DNA of 64,000 nt from Salinarchaeum laminariae (GCF_023204835.1 NZ_CP096270.1:1798001-1862000), one strand, 5' to 3'. Shown: positions 1 through 9,473, counted from the stretch's first letter. Translations and numbers: made by a program. The notes: a model not told the origin generated them from the sequence alone.

Positions 1-57
1 GTCTCGCGGCCTTCCGCCACCCACGCTCCTTTCAGTCGCAGGCGTCAACGGCTGTGC

Positions 58-690
58 ATGCCCGACGACGCGAAACCGATCACGATGTTCTCCGACTACG
101 TCTGCCCGTTCTGCTACCTCGGGCGGCAGTCCCTCGAGGCCTACCAGTCGAATCGCGATGAGAAACTCCCCGTCGAGTGGCGACCGTTCGACCTCCGCGC
201 CCAGAAGCGCGGCCCCGACGGCGAGATCGACCACTCCGTCGACGACGGCAAAGACGAGGAGTATTTCGAGCAGGCCAGACAGAACGTCGAGCGGCTCCAG
301 GAGCGCTACGGCGCCGACGATATGCTCGGCATGGATGACCTACCGGACGTCGACTCTCTGGACGCGCAGATCGCATCCCACTACGTCCAGGAAGCCCACC
401 CCGACCTCTGGGAGGCCTTCGACGAGGCGATCTTCGACGCGCTCTGGGTCGAGGGCCGGGACATCGGCGACGTCGACGTACTCGCTGACATCGCCGACTC
501 CGTCGGGATCGACGGTGACGACGTCCGCGCGGCGATCGCGGACGAGGACCGCCGCGAACGGGTCGATGCGGCGTTCGACGACGCCCAGGAACTCGGCGTC
601 ACCGGCGTACCAACCTTCGTCTACGACGAGTACGCCGCCCGCGGTGCCGTCCCGCCCGAGCAGCTCGAACAGCTCGTCGACGGAAACTGA
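58..690 (+). CDS. DsbA-family (FrnE-like) thiol oxidoreductase
   Basis: A 210-residue thioredoxin-fold protein of the DsbA/FrnE group. The CPFC redox motif lies at residues 16-19, after the first beta strand, and a cis-proline segment (GVTGVPTF) sits near residue 180, as expected for this fold. The helical insertion between them is acidic. No signal peptide or membrane segment is visible, so it is probably cytoplasmic; FrnE relatives are thiol-disulfide or 2-hydroxychromene-type isomerases, and the substrate cannot be told from sequence. It is followed by hemC after 81 bp and is probably a separate transcription unit. The ATG at 58 places the motif at the usual distance from the N-terminus. 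Confidence 0.85.
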   Translation: MPDDAKPITMFSDYVCPFCYLGRQSLEAYQSNRDEKLPVEWRPFDLRAQKRGPDGEIDHSVDDGKDEEYFEQARQNVERLQERYGADDMLGMDDLPDVDSLDAQIASHYVQEAHPDLWEAFDEAIFDALWVEGRDIGDVDVLADIADSVGIDGDDVRAAIADEDRRERVDAAFDDAQELGVTGVPTFVYDEYAARGAVPPEQLEQLVDGN

Positions 691-771
691 CCGATCGCCC
701 CGGCCCAGAATGCGGGGCCCTCTCGAAGGCCGAACGCGGCGCTTTTCCCCGTCCGTCTCGCACCACCAGCC

Positions 772-1935
772 ATGACTTCCACGCCACCGATTCGGCTTGC
801 GACGCGGGGCTCGGAGCTCGCGCGAATCCAGGCCGGCTCGGTGCAGGACGCACTCGAGCGGCGCCGTCGCGACGCGGAGCTGGTCACCATCGAGACGACG
901 GGCGATCGGGTACGAGACGAGCTGATCCACCGGCTCGGCAGGACGGGAGCGTTCGTTCGCGCGCTCGATGAAGCCGTGCTCGACGGCGAGGTCGACGCTG
1001 CCGTCCACTCGATGAAGGACGTGCCCACGGAGAGCCCCGACGATCTCGTGGTCGCGGCCGTCCCCGAGCGCGCACAATCCGGCGACGTGCTCGTGACGCC
1101 GGACGGCCGAACGCTTCAGGATTTGCCGGGCGGGGCGACGGTCGGAACGTCGAGTCTCCGCCGTGGCGCACAGCTTCAGGCCCGGCGCTCCGATCTGGAG
1201 ATCGAGCCACTGCGCGGGAACGTCGACACCCGCGTCGCGAAACTGCTCGCCCCGACGCTACAGGCCGAGCGCCAGCGTCGCGCCGATGCTGCTCGCGAGG
1301 ACGCCGACGATTCCGGGGCCGTGCAGGCGCCCGATGCGACGCCCGCTGCCGAGGCGGCGATCGAAGAGTGGCGCGAGGGCCTGACCGACATCGAACGCCG
1401 GGCGCTCGACCTCGACGTCGAGACGGAGTACGATGCGATCGTTCTCGCGGCGGCCGGGCTCGAACGCATCGGCCTCCTCGAGGGCGTCGACGCACAGCAG
1501 CTGCCACAGAACGAGTTCGTCCCGGCGCCGGGGCAGGGCGCACTCGCGATCACGGCGGCTGCCGACAGCGAGACCGTCGACCTCATGCGCACCATCCTCG
1601 ACCACCGACCGACCCGGATCGCGACGACGGTCGAGCGAATCGTTCTGGCCGAACTCGGCGGTGGCTGCGTCGCGCCTCTCGGCGTCAACGCGAGTCTCCA
1701 GGGCCGCCACGTCAGGGTCGTCGCTGCAGCCTACAGCAGGGACGGCAGCGAGACCGTCGAAATGAGTCGCGACCTGCCCGCAGAAAGGTACGCGTCGGCC
1801 GCGCGGTCGTTCGCGACGGAGATCGCGGACGCGGGGGCTGCGGAGCTGATCGAGGCGGCCAAACGCGAGACCGGCGAGGCCGACGCCGAGGCCGCCGAAG
1901 ACGGCGCAGCGAGCGCGACGGGTGATGAGACGTGA
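772..1935 (+). CDS. hemC: Hydroxymethylbilane synthase (porphobilinogen deaminase)
   Basis: Polymerises four porphobilinogens to hydroxymethylbilane in tetrapyrrole synthesis. The N-terminus has the family signature (RLATRGSELA), followed by the HSMKDVPT segment and GTSSLRR. The dipyrromethane-cofactor cysteine is C299 in GGGCVAPLG. At 387 residues it is longer than the usual ~310, because about 55 acidic/Ala-rich residues (about 160-215) are inserted between the GNVDTR region and the EYDAIVLAAAG strand, and there is an acidic C-terminal tail. Its stop overlaps the GTG start of cobA by four bases (GTGA), so this is the first gene of a translationally coupled hemC-cobA-hemD operon. Confidence 0.95.
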   Translation: MTSTPPIRLATRGSELARIQAGSVQDALERRRRDAELVTIETTGDRVRDELIHRLGRTGAFVRALDEAVLDGEVDAAVHSMKDVPTESPDDLVVAAVPERAQSGDVLVTPDGRTLQDLPGGATVGTSSLRRGAQLQARRSDLEIEPLRGNVDTRVAKLLAPTLQAERQRRADAAREDADDSGAVQAPDATPAAEAAIEEWREGLTDIERRALDLDVETEYDAIVLAAAGLERIGLLEGVDAQQLPQNEFVPAPGQGALAITAAADSETVDLMRTILDHRPTRIATTVERIVLAELGGGCVAPLGVNASLQGRHVRVVAAAYSRDGSETVEMSRDLPAERYASAARSFATEIADAGAAELIEAAKRETGEADAEAAEDGAASATGDET

Positions 1936-2792
1936 GCGAGGACGACAGCGTGGCTAGTGACGATACGGCGATCGGAACGGTCTACCTCGTCGGGAGCGGT
2001 CCCGGCGACCCAGAGCTACTGACCGTCCGCGCGCGGCGCCTGCTCGACGACGCGGACGTCGTCCTCCACGACAAGCTGCCCGGCCCGGAGATCATCGAGA
2101 CGATCCCCGCCGAGAAGCGCGAGGACGTGGGCAAGCGCGCCGGCGGCGAACGAACGCCGCAGTCGGCGATCAACGAGCGCCTCGTCGAACTGGCGCGGGA
2201 GGGAGCAGACGTCGTCCGGCTCAAGGGCGGCGATCCGTTCGTCTTCGGCCGCGGCGGCGAGGAGCTCCAGTATCTCGCCGAGCACGACGTTCCGGTAGAG
2301 GTCGTACCGGGCGTCACCTCGCCGATCGGCGGTCCCGCCGTCGCGGGCATTCCCGCAACGCACCGGGATCACGCCTCCTCCGTCACGCTCGTGACCGGCC
2401 ACGAGGATCCGACGAAGGACGAGTCCGCTGTCGACTGGGAGGCATTGGCGGCAACCGGCGGCACGCTCGTCGTCCTGATGGGCGTCGGCAAGCTGCCGGA
2501 GTACGTCGCGGCGCTCCGGGCGGCCGGGATGGACGCCGACACGCCGGTCGCGCTGGTCGAGCGCGCGACCTGGCCGGATCAGCAGGTAGCAACTGGGACC
2601 CTCGAAACGATCGAACGCGTCAGGGACGAGGCCGGAATCGAGCCCCCGGCCGTGACGGTGATCGGCGAGGTCGCTGCGACTCGCGAGGAAGTGCTGTCGG
2701 TGCTGCAGTCGTCCTATGGTGACGAGGGGTCCGCGTCCCCAGAGCCGGGGTCGGATCGGACTCCCGGATCAGCCGGAGGCTCCCAGAAATGA
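1932..2792 (+). CDS. cobA: Uroporphyrinogen-III C-methyltransferase
   Basis: SAM-dependent methylation of uroporphyrinogen III at C2 and C7 to precorrin-2, the branch towards sirohaem and cobalamin. The family hallmarks are present: VYLVGSGPGDPELLT near the N-terminus, VRLKGGDPFVFGRGGEE in the middle, then PGVTSP and the THRDHA segment. Length (286 residues) is normal with a short low-complexity C-terminal tail. The start is a GTG that overlaps the hemC stop, and the stop overlaps hemD (ATGA). A multifunctional CysG arrangement is excluded because no precorrin-2 dehydrogenase domain is fused. Confidence 0.95.
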   Translation: MSEDDSVASDDTAIGTVYLVGSGPGDPELLTVRARRLLDDADVVLHDKLPGPEIIETIPAEKREDVGKRAGGERTPQSAINERLVELAREGADVVRLKGGDPFVFGRGGEELQYLAEHDVPVEVVPGVTSPIGGPAVAGIPATHRDHASSVTLVTGHEDPTKDESAVDWEALAATGGTLVVLMGVGKLPEYVAALRAAGMDADTPVALVERATWPDQQVATGTLETIERVRDEAGIEPPAVTVIGEVAATREEVLSVLQSSYGDEGSASPEPGSDRTPGSAGGSQK

Positions 2793-3568
2793 GCGACGAA
2801 CGGCCGACAGTTGCGGTGTTTCGCCCCGACGACGAGCGGCTGGCGTCTGCGGTGTCCGAGCTCACCGAGGCCGGCGTCGAGCCGATCGGCGATCCGATGC
2901 TCGCGGTCGAGCCGACTGGCGCGACGCCGGAGCGAGCCGCCGACGTCGTGATCTTCACGAGCAAGACCGGCGTCGAGCTGGTGGCAGACGCGGGCTGGTC
3001 GCCGGGTGACGCTGCGCCGGACTCCGACGCAAACTCTCCGACCATCGCGGCGATCGGCGCGGCGACCGCGGCGGCGCTGCGCGAGGCCGGCTATCCCGTG
3101 GACGTCGTTCCGGAGGAGTACACGTCAACGGGACTCGTCGAGGCGCTGACTGCTGCGATCGAGCCCGGGGACGCCGAAATCGAGGTCGCCCGGTCCGATC
3201 ACGGGAGCGACGTGCTCCTCGACGGGCTGGCGGCTGCCGGCGCGAACGTGCACGAGACCGTGCTCTACGAGCTTCGGCGGCCGCCCGAGGCAGGCACGTC
3301 GACGGAGCTGGCCGCGGCCGGCGAGCTCGACGGCGTCTGTTTCACCTCCTCGCTGACCGTCGAGCATTTCCTGGCGGCGGCAGCCGATCGTGACGTCGAG
3401 GATGCCGCTCGCGATGGGCTCGAGGACGCGGTGGTCGGCGTCATCGGCGAGCCGACCGCGACGACGGCGCGCGAGCACGGACTCTCCGTCGACGTGGTTC
3501 CGTCGATGGCCGACGTCGACGAGCTGATCGGCGACGTGGTCGACGCCGTGGACCGTCGCGAGGACTGA
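2789..3568 (+). CDS. hemD: Uroporphyrinogen-III synthase
   Basis: Closes hydroxymethylbilane to uroporphyrinogen III. HemD proteins are poorly conserved; the evidence is length (259 residues), the two-lobe pattern with short signatures (VIFTSKTGVELV, AAIGAATAAALREAG, CFTSSLTVEHFL, GVIGEPTATTAREHG) and position directly after hemC and cobA with a four-base ATGA overlap. The three genes supply and cyclise the precursor and methylate it, consistent with one polycistronic mRNA. Confidence 0.92.
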   Translation: MSDERPTVAVFRPDDERLASAVSELTEAGVEPIGDPMLAVEPTGATPERAADVVIFTSKTGVELVADAGWSPGDAAPDSDANSPTIAAIGAATAAALREAGYPVDVVPEEYTSTGLVEALTAAIEPGDAEIEVARSDHGSDVLLDGLAAAGANVHETVLYELRRPPEAGTSTELAAAGELDGVCFTSSLTVEHFLAAAADRDVEDAARDGLEDAVVGVIGEPTATTAREHGLSVDVVPSMADVDELIGDVVDAVDRRED

Positions 3569-3595
3569 TAGGTGATTCGCGGTCCTCGTGCATGA

Positions 3596-3663
3596 GCGAC
3601 CGTTGGGAATCAGCGACCGTCGGGGACCAGCCACCGTCGGTCATCAGCCACCGTCTGTGATCA
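3596..3663 (+). repeat. Four imperfect 17-bp tandem repeats
   Basis: Four 17-nt units lie head to tail at 3596-3612, 3613-3629, 3630-3646 and 3647-3663, each of the form GC(G/C)ACCGT followed by a more variable half ending in CA. They begin about 28 bp after the hemD stop in the 347-bp gap before the response regulator. The rest of that gap holds no supported gene. Function unknown; slippage-derived repeat or regulatory tract. Confidence 0.6.
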
Positions 3664-3915
3664 GCTCTCCTCCGGGGCCAGCGCGTGAACCGGATCGGCG
3701 ATTCGACTCACCGTCTCTCCCCGAGCCCGATTCCGCGTCCACTCGAACTCCCACGCCGGCCTCTCGCACCCTTTCCCCATCTCGGCCCACGAGAGTCGGT
3801 GGACGGGATCGCTGTTCCTGGTCGATCGTGGCCGATAGCCTGCGACAGGCCGAGGTGCATACCCTGGTATAGCTAGCCATGGTGTTTTTTACAACCCGGT
3901 TCGTTATCTCAGTGA

Positions 3916-5085
3916 ATGAATAGTGTCGGTGACGCCATCGAGGACGATCCAGCGTCCCCGCGTATTCTCCACGTGGACGACGAGGAGGGGCTCGTCGATC
4001 TCGCCGCGACGTTCCTCGAGCGTGAGGGACTCTCCGTCACGACCGCCACCGACGCCGAAACCGGGCTATCGCTCCTGGCCGAGGGGCCATTCGACGCCGT
4101 CGTCAGCGATTACGACATGCCCGGAACCGACGGTCTGGAGTTTCTCGCCGCGGTTCGCGAGGAGTACCCGGATCTCCCCTTCATCCTCTTCACCGGCAAG
4201 GGCAGCGAGGAGATCGCCAGCGAAGCGATCTCCCGAGGAGTGACCGACTACCTCCAGAAGGAGACCGGTACCGACCAGTACGCCGTGCTCGCGAACCGCA
4301 TCGAGGAGTCAGTCCGCCGGTACCGTGCGGAGAACGATCTCGCGGAGGCCCGACGCCGATACGAGACGCTGCTCGCGAACCTCCCCGGAATGGCATACCG
4401 GTGCCGGATCTCGGAGGGGTGGCCCATGGAGTTCGTGAGCGAGGGCTGTCGTGAACTCACTGGCTACGACCCTGAGGAGCTCATCAGCGGCGAGGTCGAC
4501 TGGGAAGCAGATGTCCTCGTTCCCGAAGATCGCGAGCAGACGCGCTCTGCCGTCGAGCGAGCGATGGACGAGGGCGAGCCCTTCGAAGTCACCTACCGGA
4601 TCATCCGCAACGACGGCGAGCGTCGCACTCTCTGGGAGCAGGGCCGTGCGATCGAGGCCGACGCCGTCGCCGACGAAGACGATCCGATGCTCGAGGGGTT
4701 CATCACCGACGTCACGGAGCGAGAACGCAACGAACAGGCGTTGCGAACCGTCTCCGCCACCCAGCGAGCCGTCCTCCAGCGCGTCAGCGACGGCGTCGTG
4801 TTGATCGACCCCGACGATGCCAATATCGCCGAGATCGTCGAAATCAACGCTGCCGCCGCCGATCTCACCGAGTACGAGCCGTCTACACTCCTCGACGTCG
4901 ATCCCGCCGACCTGCTCGCACTTTCCGACGCCACGCTCGACGAGCTCGCCAGCCAGGACTCCTTCGACCGACGGCTCACCCTGGCCTCGCCAGATGGCAG
5001 CCCGATCGATCTCGACGTGAGCGGCTGTTCGCTCACCTTCGAAGGGCACCGCCGGCTCGTCCTCGTCCTCTCTTCCCCCGAGTGA
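3916..5085 (+). CDS. Response regulator with receiver and PAS domains
   Basis: A 389-residue soluble signalling protein. The receiver domain covers about residues 15-130: acidic pocket D21/D22, probable phospho-acceptor D65 in AVVSDYDMPG, then the conserved T/K positions (LFTGKGSEE). One PAS domain follows at about 148-275 and a second, weaker PAS-like segment at about 280-385. No histidine kinase, HTH or GGDEF output domain is present, so the output is probably through protein interaction, as in many haloarchaeal REC-PAS proteins. A T-rich TATA-like element (3885-3891) lies about 30 nt before the ATG. Confidence 0.85.
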   Translation: MNSVGDAIEDDPASPRILHVDDEEGLVDLAATFLEREGLSVTTATDAETGLSLLAEGPFDAVVSDYDMPGTDGLEFLAAVREEYPDLPFILFTGKGSEEIASEAISRGVTDYLQKETGTDQYAVLANRIEESVRRYRAENDLAEARRRYETLLANLPGMAYRCRISEGWPMEFVSEGCRELTGYDPEELISGEVDWEADVLVPEDREQTRSAVERAMDEGEPFEVTYRIIRNDGERRTLWEQGRAIEADAVADEDDPMLEGFITDVTERERNEQALRTVSATQRAVLQRVSDGVVLIDPDDANIAEIVEINAAAADLTEYEPSTLLDVDPADLLALSDATLDELASQDSFDRRLTLASPDGSPIDLDVSGCSLTFEGHRRLVLVLSSPE

Positions 5086-5150
5086 GTGGGATGGGGGTCG
5101 TTTCTCTGCAGCAGTGGTAGTCGGCCGATCGCGCTGTCCCAGACCACACG

Positions 5151-5158
5151 TTTAACGT
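5151..5158 (+). promoter_or_regulatory. TATA-like box of the RecJ-like gene
   Basis: TTTAACGT begins exactly 33 nt upstream of the ATG at 5184, which fits a transcription start at or just before the start codon and a leaderless mRNA. Preceding sequence is GC-rich, so the box stands out. Confidence 0.5.
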
Positions 5159-5183
5159 CGGAACCGCGGCTATAACGGTCCAG

Positions 5184-6719
5184 ATGAGCGTGCCGATTCC
5201 GGCGCTGGCCGAGCGAGCCGAACGCGCTGCGGACCGACTCGTCGACGCCGACCACGTGCTGCTGGCCTCGCACGCGGACGCGGACGGACTGACCAGTGCG
5301 GCGGTCGGTGCCGCGGCACTCGATCGAGCGGGGATCCCCCACGACGTCACCTTCGAGGACCAGCTCGACGACGAGGTGCTGGAGCGACTCGCGGCCGAGG
5401 TCGAGGACGTCCTCCTGTTGACCGACTTCGGGAGCGGACAGCTCGATGGTATCTACGCGCACTGCGATCCGGAATCGACCGTCGTCGCGGATCACCACCA
5501 GCCGCTGGCGCCGGATGCAGTCCCGTCAGACGCGCAAATGGTGACGCCACCCGACGAAGCGTCGGAGGCCTATGCCGACGCACCCTATCACGTGAATCCG
5601 CTGCTGGTCGGGCTCGATGGGGCTCGTGAGTGTTCCGGGGCGGGTGCGGCCTACGCGATTGCGAGAGCACTTGGGGAACTGACAGCGGAGAGCGCCGAGC
5701 CGCCGGCTCTGACGGCCGACCACGCCATCCAACCGGGGAGCGAACCGGATCAACGGAATCGCGATCTCGCCGCGCTGGCGATCGTCGGTGCCGTCGGAGA
5801 TCGCCAGGAGGAGGACGGCGAACTGGTCGGTGCGAACGTCACGATCGCGGCGGAAGGAGAGGCTGCGGGCGTCCTCGACGTGGAGACCGACCTCGCGGTG
5901 TACGGCACGCAGACCAAGCCGCTCCCGCAGCTACTCGCCCACGCCGACGAGATTCGGGTGCCCGGGGTCGCGACGGATCGGAACGCGGCGGCCCGATTTC
6001 TCGACGGTCTCGATCTCGATCTCCGCACGGACGGCGACTGGCGACGGTGGGCGTCGCTCACCCCCGCCGAGCGACAGGCGATCACCAGCGCCCTCTGCCA
6101 GCGGGCGATCCAGCGGGGCGTCCCCGCGGATCGAATCGACGAGATGGTCGGGACTGCGTATACGCTCGCCGGCGAGGCCACTGCGACGCAGCTCCGGGAC
6201 GCCAGCGAGTTCGCGACGCTGCTGAACGCGACCGCCCGGTACGACCGCTCTGCGGTCGGACTGGCGGTCTGTCTGGGGGATCGCGAGCAGGCGCTCGCGG
6301 ACGCGACCGACCTCCTCGCCGAGCACCGACGGAATCTCTCGCGTGGCGTCAGCTGGGTCGAGGAGACTGGCGTCACCGTCGAATCCCACTGCCAGTGGTT
6401 CGACGCCGGCAGCGAGATTCCGGCGACGATCGTCGGCATCGTGGCCGGCATGGCCGTCGGTGCCGACGGCGTCGATCCGTCGATGCCGATCGTCGCCTTC
6501 GCGGACGACGACGGCGAGGTGAAGGTCTCTGCACGGGCGACCGGCGGGCTCGTCCGTCGAGGGGTCGACCTCTCCGAGGCGATGGCCGAAGCCGCTGCTG
6601 CCGTTGAGGGAAGCGGTGGCGGTCACACCGTCGCAGCGGGCGCGACGATCCCTGCGGGAACGGCGGAGTCGTTCGTCGCCAACGTCGACGCGGTGCTCGC
6701 AGAGCAGCTGGCGAACTGA
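5184..6719 (+). CDS. DHH-family phosphoesterase, archaeal RecJ-like nuclease
   Basis: 511 residues. The N-terminal DHH phosphoesterase part shows HADADGLTSAA at about 30-40, LLTDFGSG, and the VVADHHQPL motif near residue 100 that gives the superfamily its name; the C-terminal DHHA1 domain ends in GSGGGHTVAAGATIPAG. This organisation is that of archaeal RecJ-like single-strand exonucleases (GAN/RecJ group, some of which associate with GINS), but other DHH enzymes such as nanoRNases cannot be excluded by eye. Cytoplasmic. It stands alone, with its own promoter and a large gene-free interval behind it. Confidence 0.82.
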   Translation: MSVPIPALAERAERAADRLVDADHVLLASHADADGLTSAAVGAAALDRAGIPHDVTFEDQLDDEVLERLAAEVEDVLLLTDFGSGQLDGIYAHCDPESTVVADHHQPLAPDAVPSDAQMVTPPDEASEAYADAPYHVNPLLVGLDGARECSGAGAAYAIARALGELTAESAEPPALTADHAIQPGSEPDQRNRDLAALAIVGAVGDRQEEDGELVGANVTIAAEGEAAGVLDVETDLAVYGTQTKPLPQLLAHADEIRVPGVATDRNAAARFLDGLDLDLRTDGDWRRWASLTPAERQAITSALCQRAIQRGVPADRIDEMVGTAYTLAGEATATQLRDASEFATLLNATARYDRSAVGLAVCLGDREQALADATDLLAEHRRNLSRGVSWVEETGVTVESHCQWFDAGSEIPATIVGIVAGMAVGADGVDPSMPIVAFADDDGEVKVSARATGGLVRRGVDLSEAMAEAAAAVEGSGGGHTVAAGATIPAGTAESFVANVDAVLAEQLAN

Positions 6720-7683
6720 CACGGAGGCGCCCTGGTCGACGGCACCCCACCGAACGCTATCGTTCGCGGCTGCGTCGCTGTCTTCTGAACCCCTTTTGCA
6801 ATGCGTTTCCGGACGACTGCGACGGGGACGCCTGATCGGGCCGCTCTCGATCCGCGCCGTAGCCGGTTACCGCGTTCGCCGCCCTGTAGACGGCGCTGGC
6901 ATCCCAACGTGGTCTGACCGGAGGTGTTCGACCGGGATAGATCACCAGAACCGACGGTGCCGGATTCGGCCACGCAATCGTTTCCTCTACTCCCACGGCC
7001 ACGGCTGGACTGTCACGATCGAAGCGGGCGTGGACGGACGCTCGTTCCGGTTCGTCGTATCCGGGTGTGGCGCGGAGACGAAACTCGGGCGGATCGCCGC
7101 CCGAGGCACGAACCGAGGTTCGTTCTGGACCGAGCTACCCCAGCAGTTGCAGACCGGTCAGTTTCCAGCGGCGTTCGTGGAGATCGGCCCGCGGCGCCCG
7201 AATTCCGCGTGTAGGAACTCGAAGGCTCCGCCCTCCGGCGATTCTATGTACGATTTCCGACCACTTGTTACGGACATAAACTACATTATGCGATACAAAA
7301 TTTGCGCCATTTTTCGGTGGTGCTTCGAGATCCCCTGCCGGTTCTGTGGCTATTTCTGGAGAGTAGAGCTCTTCTACAGGTCGATCTGCTCCTTTGTCGA
7401 TCAGTGAAAGAATCCTACTGCGCTGCCGGAGGTTGGGTGCGGTCCTGCGTCGTCGATCCTGTAGACCGTCTGGCCGAACCGTCCATCCGAAATGAGACTC
7501 GTTTGCGATGCCGCGGGTGCGCTCTGTGGACTCCGTGCTGTGCGAAACTGGGGTCTGAGCCACGAACGCCACCTCTACGCGCTGCCCTCGCTCGAAAGCG
7601 GATGCTAACAAACTCGCCGTAGTGAGTTCCCACCTGCGTATGCATCGTCGGGATATCGCAGCCGCATACGTCGTGGTAGCTGG
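6720..7683. other. 964-bp gene-poor interval with an AT-rich core
   Basis: No convincing gene. The stretch 7261-7320 is about 40% GC by my count, far below its surroundings, with several TATA-like strings. Between about 6990 and 7200 one plus-strand frame has high third-position GC (a short coding-looking stretch starting near YSHGHGW), which could be the trace of a decayed gene, but it has no start, no recognisable domain, and runs into the AT-rich part. Possible contents are a relic gene plus the regulatory region of the ion channel gene. Confidence 0.4.
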
Positions 7684-8679
7684 ATGAACCCGTTCTATCT
7701 CGCGCTGGGCGTCGGGCTGCTCGTGGTCGCGACCGTCGATCTATTCTGGACGACGCTGTGGGTCGACGGCGGTGCCGGTCCGGTCTCCGCCAGGCTTTCG
7801 ACGGGCATCTGGCAGTTCATGCGACGCGTCAGCGGACGGCATACGAAAGTACTCAGCCTCGCGGGGCCGCTCATCCTCGTGTCCACGCTTTTGACGTGGG
7901 TTGGTCTCCTCTGGGCGGGCTGGACGTTCTGCTTCGCCGGAGGGGAAGCCTCCCTCATCGACACCAGTGACGGCGGGACCGCGACCTGGGTCGGTCGCAC
8001 GTATTTCGTCGGCTACTCGATGTTCACGATGGGGAACGGCGACTACACGCCGTCGAGCCCGATCTGGGAGATTGCTGCGTCACTCACCACTGCGAGCGGC
8101 ATGGTGTTCGTAACGCTCGGCGTCTCCTACGTTCTGAACGTCCTCGAAGCCGTCGTCGACAAACGGTCGTTCGCGTCGAGCGTGACCGGGCTCGGAAAGC
8201 GAAGCGAGTCGTTCGTCGCAACCGGCTGGGACGGCGACCGTTTCGATGGGTTCGAGGTTCCGATGAACGCGCTCGCGTCGGATCTCGACCGACTGGCCGA
8301 GCAACACCAGGCGTACCCAATCTTGCACTACTACTACAGCGATCGGGCGGCGACGTCGTCGGCACTCGCCGTCGCGGTGTTCGACGATGCGACGACCCTC
8401 CTCGAATGCGGCGTGCCAGAGAAACACCGTCCCAATCAGGTACTCCTCACGAGCGCGAGGGCGAGCGTCCAGAGCTACCTCCACACGCTGCATACGGCGT
8501 TCATCACCGAGGCAGACGATCCGCCACCGTCGCCGTCGCTCGATCGGCTCCGCGAGGCTGGCGTCCCGACCGTCTCGAAGGACGCGTTCGACGAGACGAT
8601 GCGCACGCGCACCGACCGCCGCCGCAAGCTCCTCGGAATGGTGGCCGCCGACGCACGAGAGTGGCCGCCGGTGAACTAA
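7684..8679 (+). CDS. Two-TM-type potassium channel protein
   Basis: 331 residues. Hydrophobic segments at about 3-20, 60-82 and 128-158 flank a pore loop with the filter-like sequence TMGNGDY (115-121), close to the TxGYGD/TxGFGD signature of potassium channels, so an ion-channel (Ion_trans_2) assignment is reasonable. The filter has Asn in place of the usual Tyr/Phe, which may alter selectivity. The C-terminal half (about 165-331) is soluble and unrecognised, perhaps a regulatory region. It is separated by only two bases from the DUF421 gene and is probably co-transcribed with it. Confidence 0.75.
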   Translation: MNPFYLALGVGLLVVATVDLFWTTLWVDGGAGPVSARLSTGIWQFMRRVSGRHTKVLSLAGPLILVSTLLTWVGLLWAGWTFCFAGGEASLIDTSDGGTATWVGRTYFVGYSMFTMGNGDYTPSSPIWEIAASLTTASGMVFVTLGVSYVLNVLEAVVDKRSFASSVTGLGKRSESFVATGWDGDRFDGFEVPMNALASDLDRLAEQHQAYPILHYYYSDRAATSSALAVAVFDDATTLLECGVPEKHRPNQVLLTSARASVQSYLHTLHTAFITEADDPPPSPSLDRLREAGVPTVSKDAFDETMRTRTDRRRKLLGMVAADAREWPPVN

Positions 8680-8681
8680 CG

Positions 8682-9212
8682 ATGACGCGCGTTACCTACG
8701 TCTTCGACGGCTGGGAACCGATCTTTCGAACGATCGCCGTCGGCGTCGCGATCTACGTCATCCTCGTGATATCCCTGCGGATCTCCGGCAGTCGAACGCT
8801 GGCGAAGATGAACGCCTTCGACTTCATCGTCACCATCGCCATCGGCGCCGTGTTCGGCAGTTCGATGATCTCCTCAGACGTCGCCCTCGCCCAGACGGTG
8901 ACCGCGCTGGCACTCCTGCTGGGGATGCAGTACGTGGTCGGAAAGAGCCAGACCCGGTGGCCGTGGTTCGAGCGGCTCGTCACGAATCCGCCGTCGCTGC
9001 TGTACTACCGCGGGGAGTTCTTGGAGGACGCGATGCTCGAGGAACGACTGAGCGAAGCCGACCTTCGCTCCGCGGTTCGAAAGAAACAGCTCGGCTCTTT
9101 CGAAGACGTCGAGGCGATCGTACTGGAGACTGGCGGTGACGTTTCGATCGTCACGTCGGTCGGCGACGAGTCCGCGCTCGGTGACTTGCCGCCCGACGAG
9201 CTCGGCGAGTGA
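8682..9212 (+). CDS. DUF421 (YetF-like) membrane protein
   Basis: 176 residues when started at the ATG two bases after the preceding stop; longer upstream reading would overlap the channel gene out of frame and has no hydrophobic pattern. Three transmembrane helices lie at about 13-32, 42-58 and 66-84, with the family-typical RISGSRTLAKMNAFDFIVTI segment between the first two. The soluble C-terminal part carries the YYRGEFLEDAML and ADLRSAVRKKQ motifs of the DUF421/YetF family, whose biochemical function is unknown. The coupling to an ion channel suggests a membrane or ion-stress role, which is inference. Confidence 0.85.
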   Translation: MTRVTYVFDGWEPIFRTIAVGVAIYVILVISLRISGSRTLAKMNAFDFIVTIAIGAVFGSSMISSDVALAQTVTALALLLGMQYVVGKSQTRWPWFERLVTNPPSLLYYRGEFLEDAMLEERLSEADLRSAVRKKQLGSFEDVEAIVLETGGDVSIVTSVGDESALGDLPPDELGE

Positions 9213-9473
9213 GGGGTTCCGGGCGGGTACGTACTCCTGCCACGTGAGCAGAACGCGCTCGCGAGAGACGTCGGTTCTCGGTTTCGCTCGCCGTCCGGCT
9301 CGGATGTCCTGTTACGAACCGCAACCCGCGGCTCGCCGGTTGCAGACAGTCAACTGAGGGTCTCTCCCCGCCTCAGGTGCACACCTCGGTCGCTAACCAG
9401 CAGTATCCTCCGTTGGCTCCCTAGCCCCGGGTAACCACTCGCTTCCTTTGGGGGCCCGGCACCAACGCCCGAC

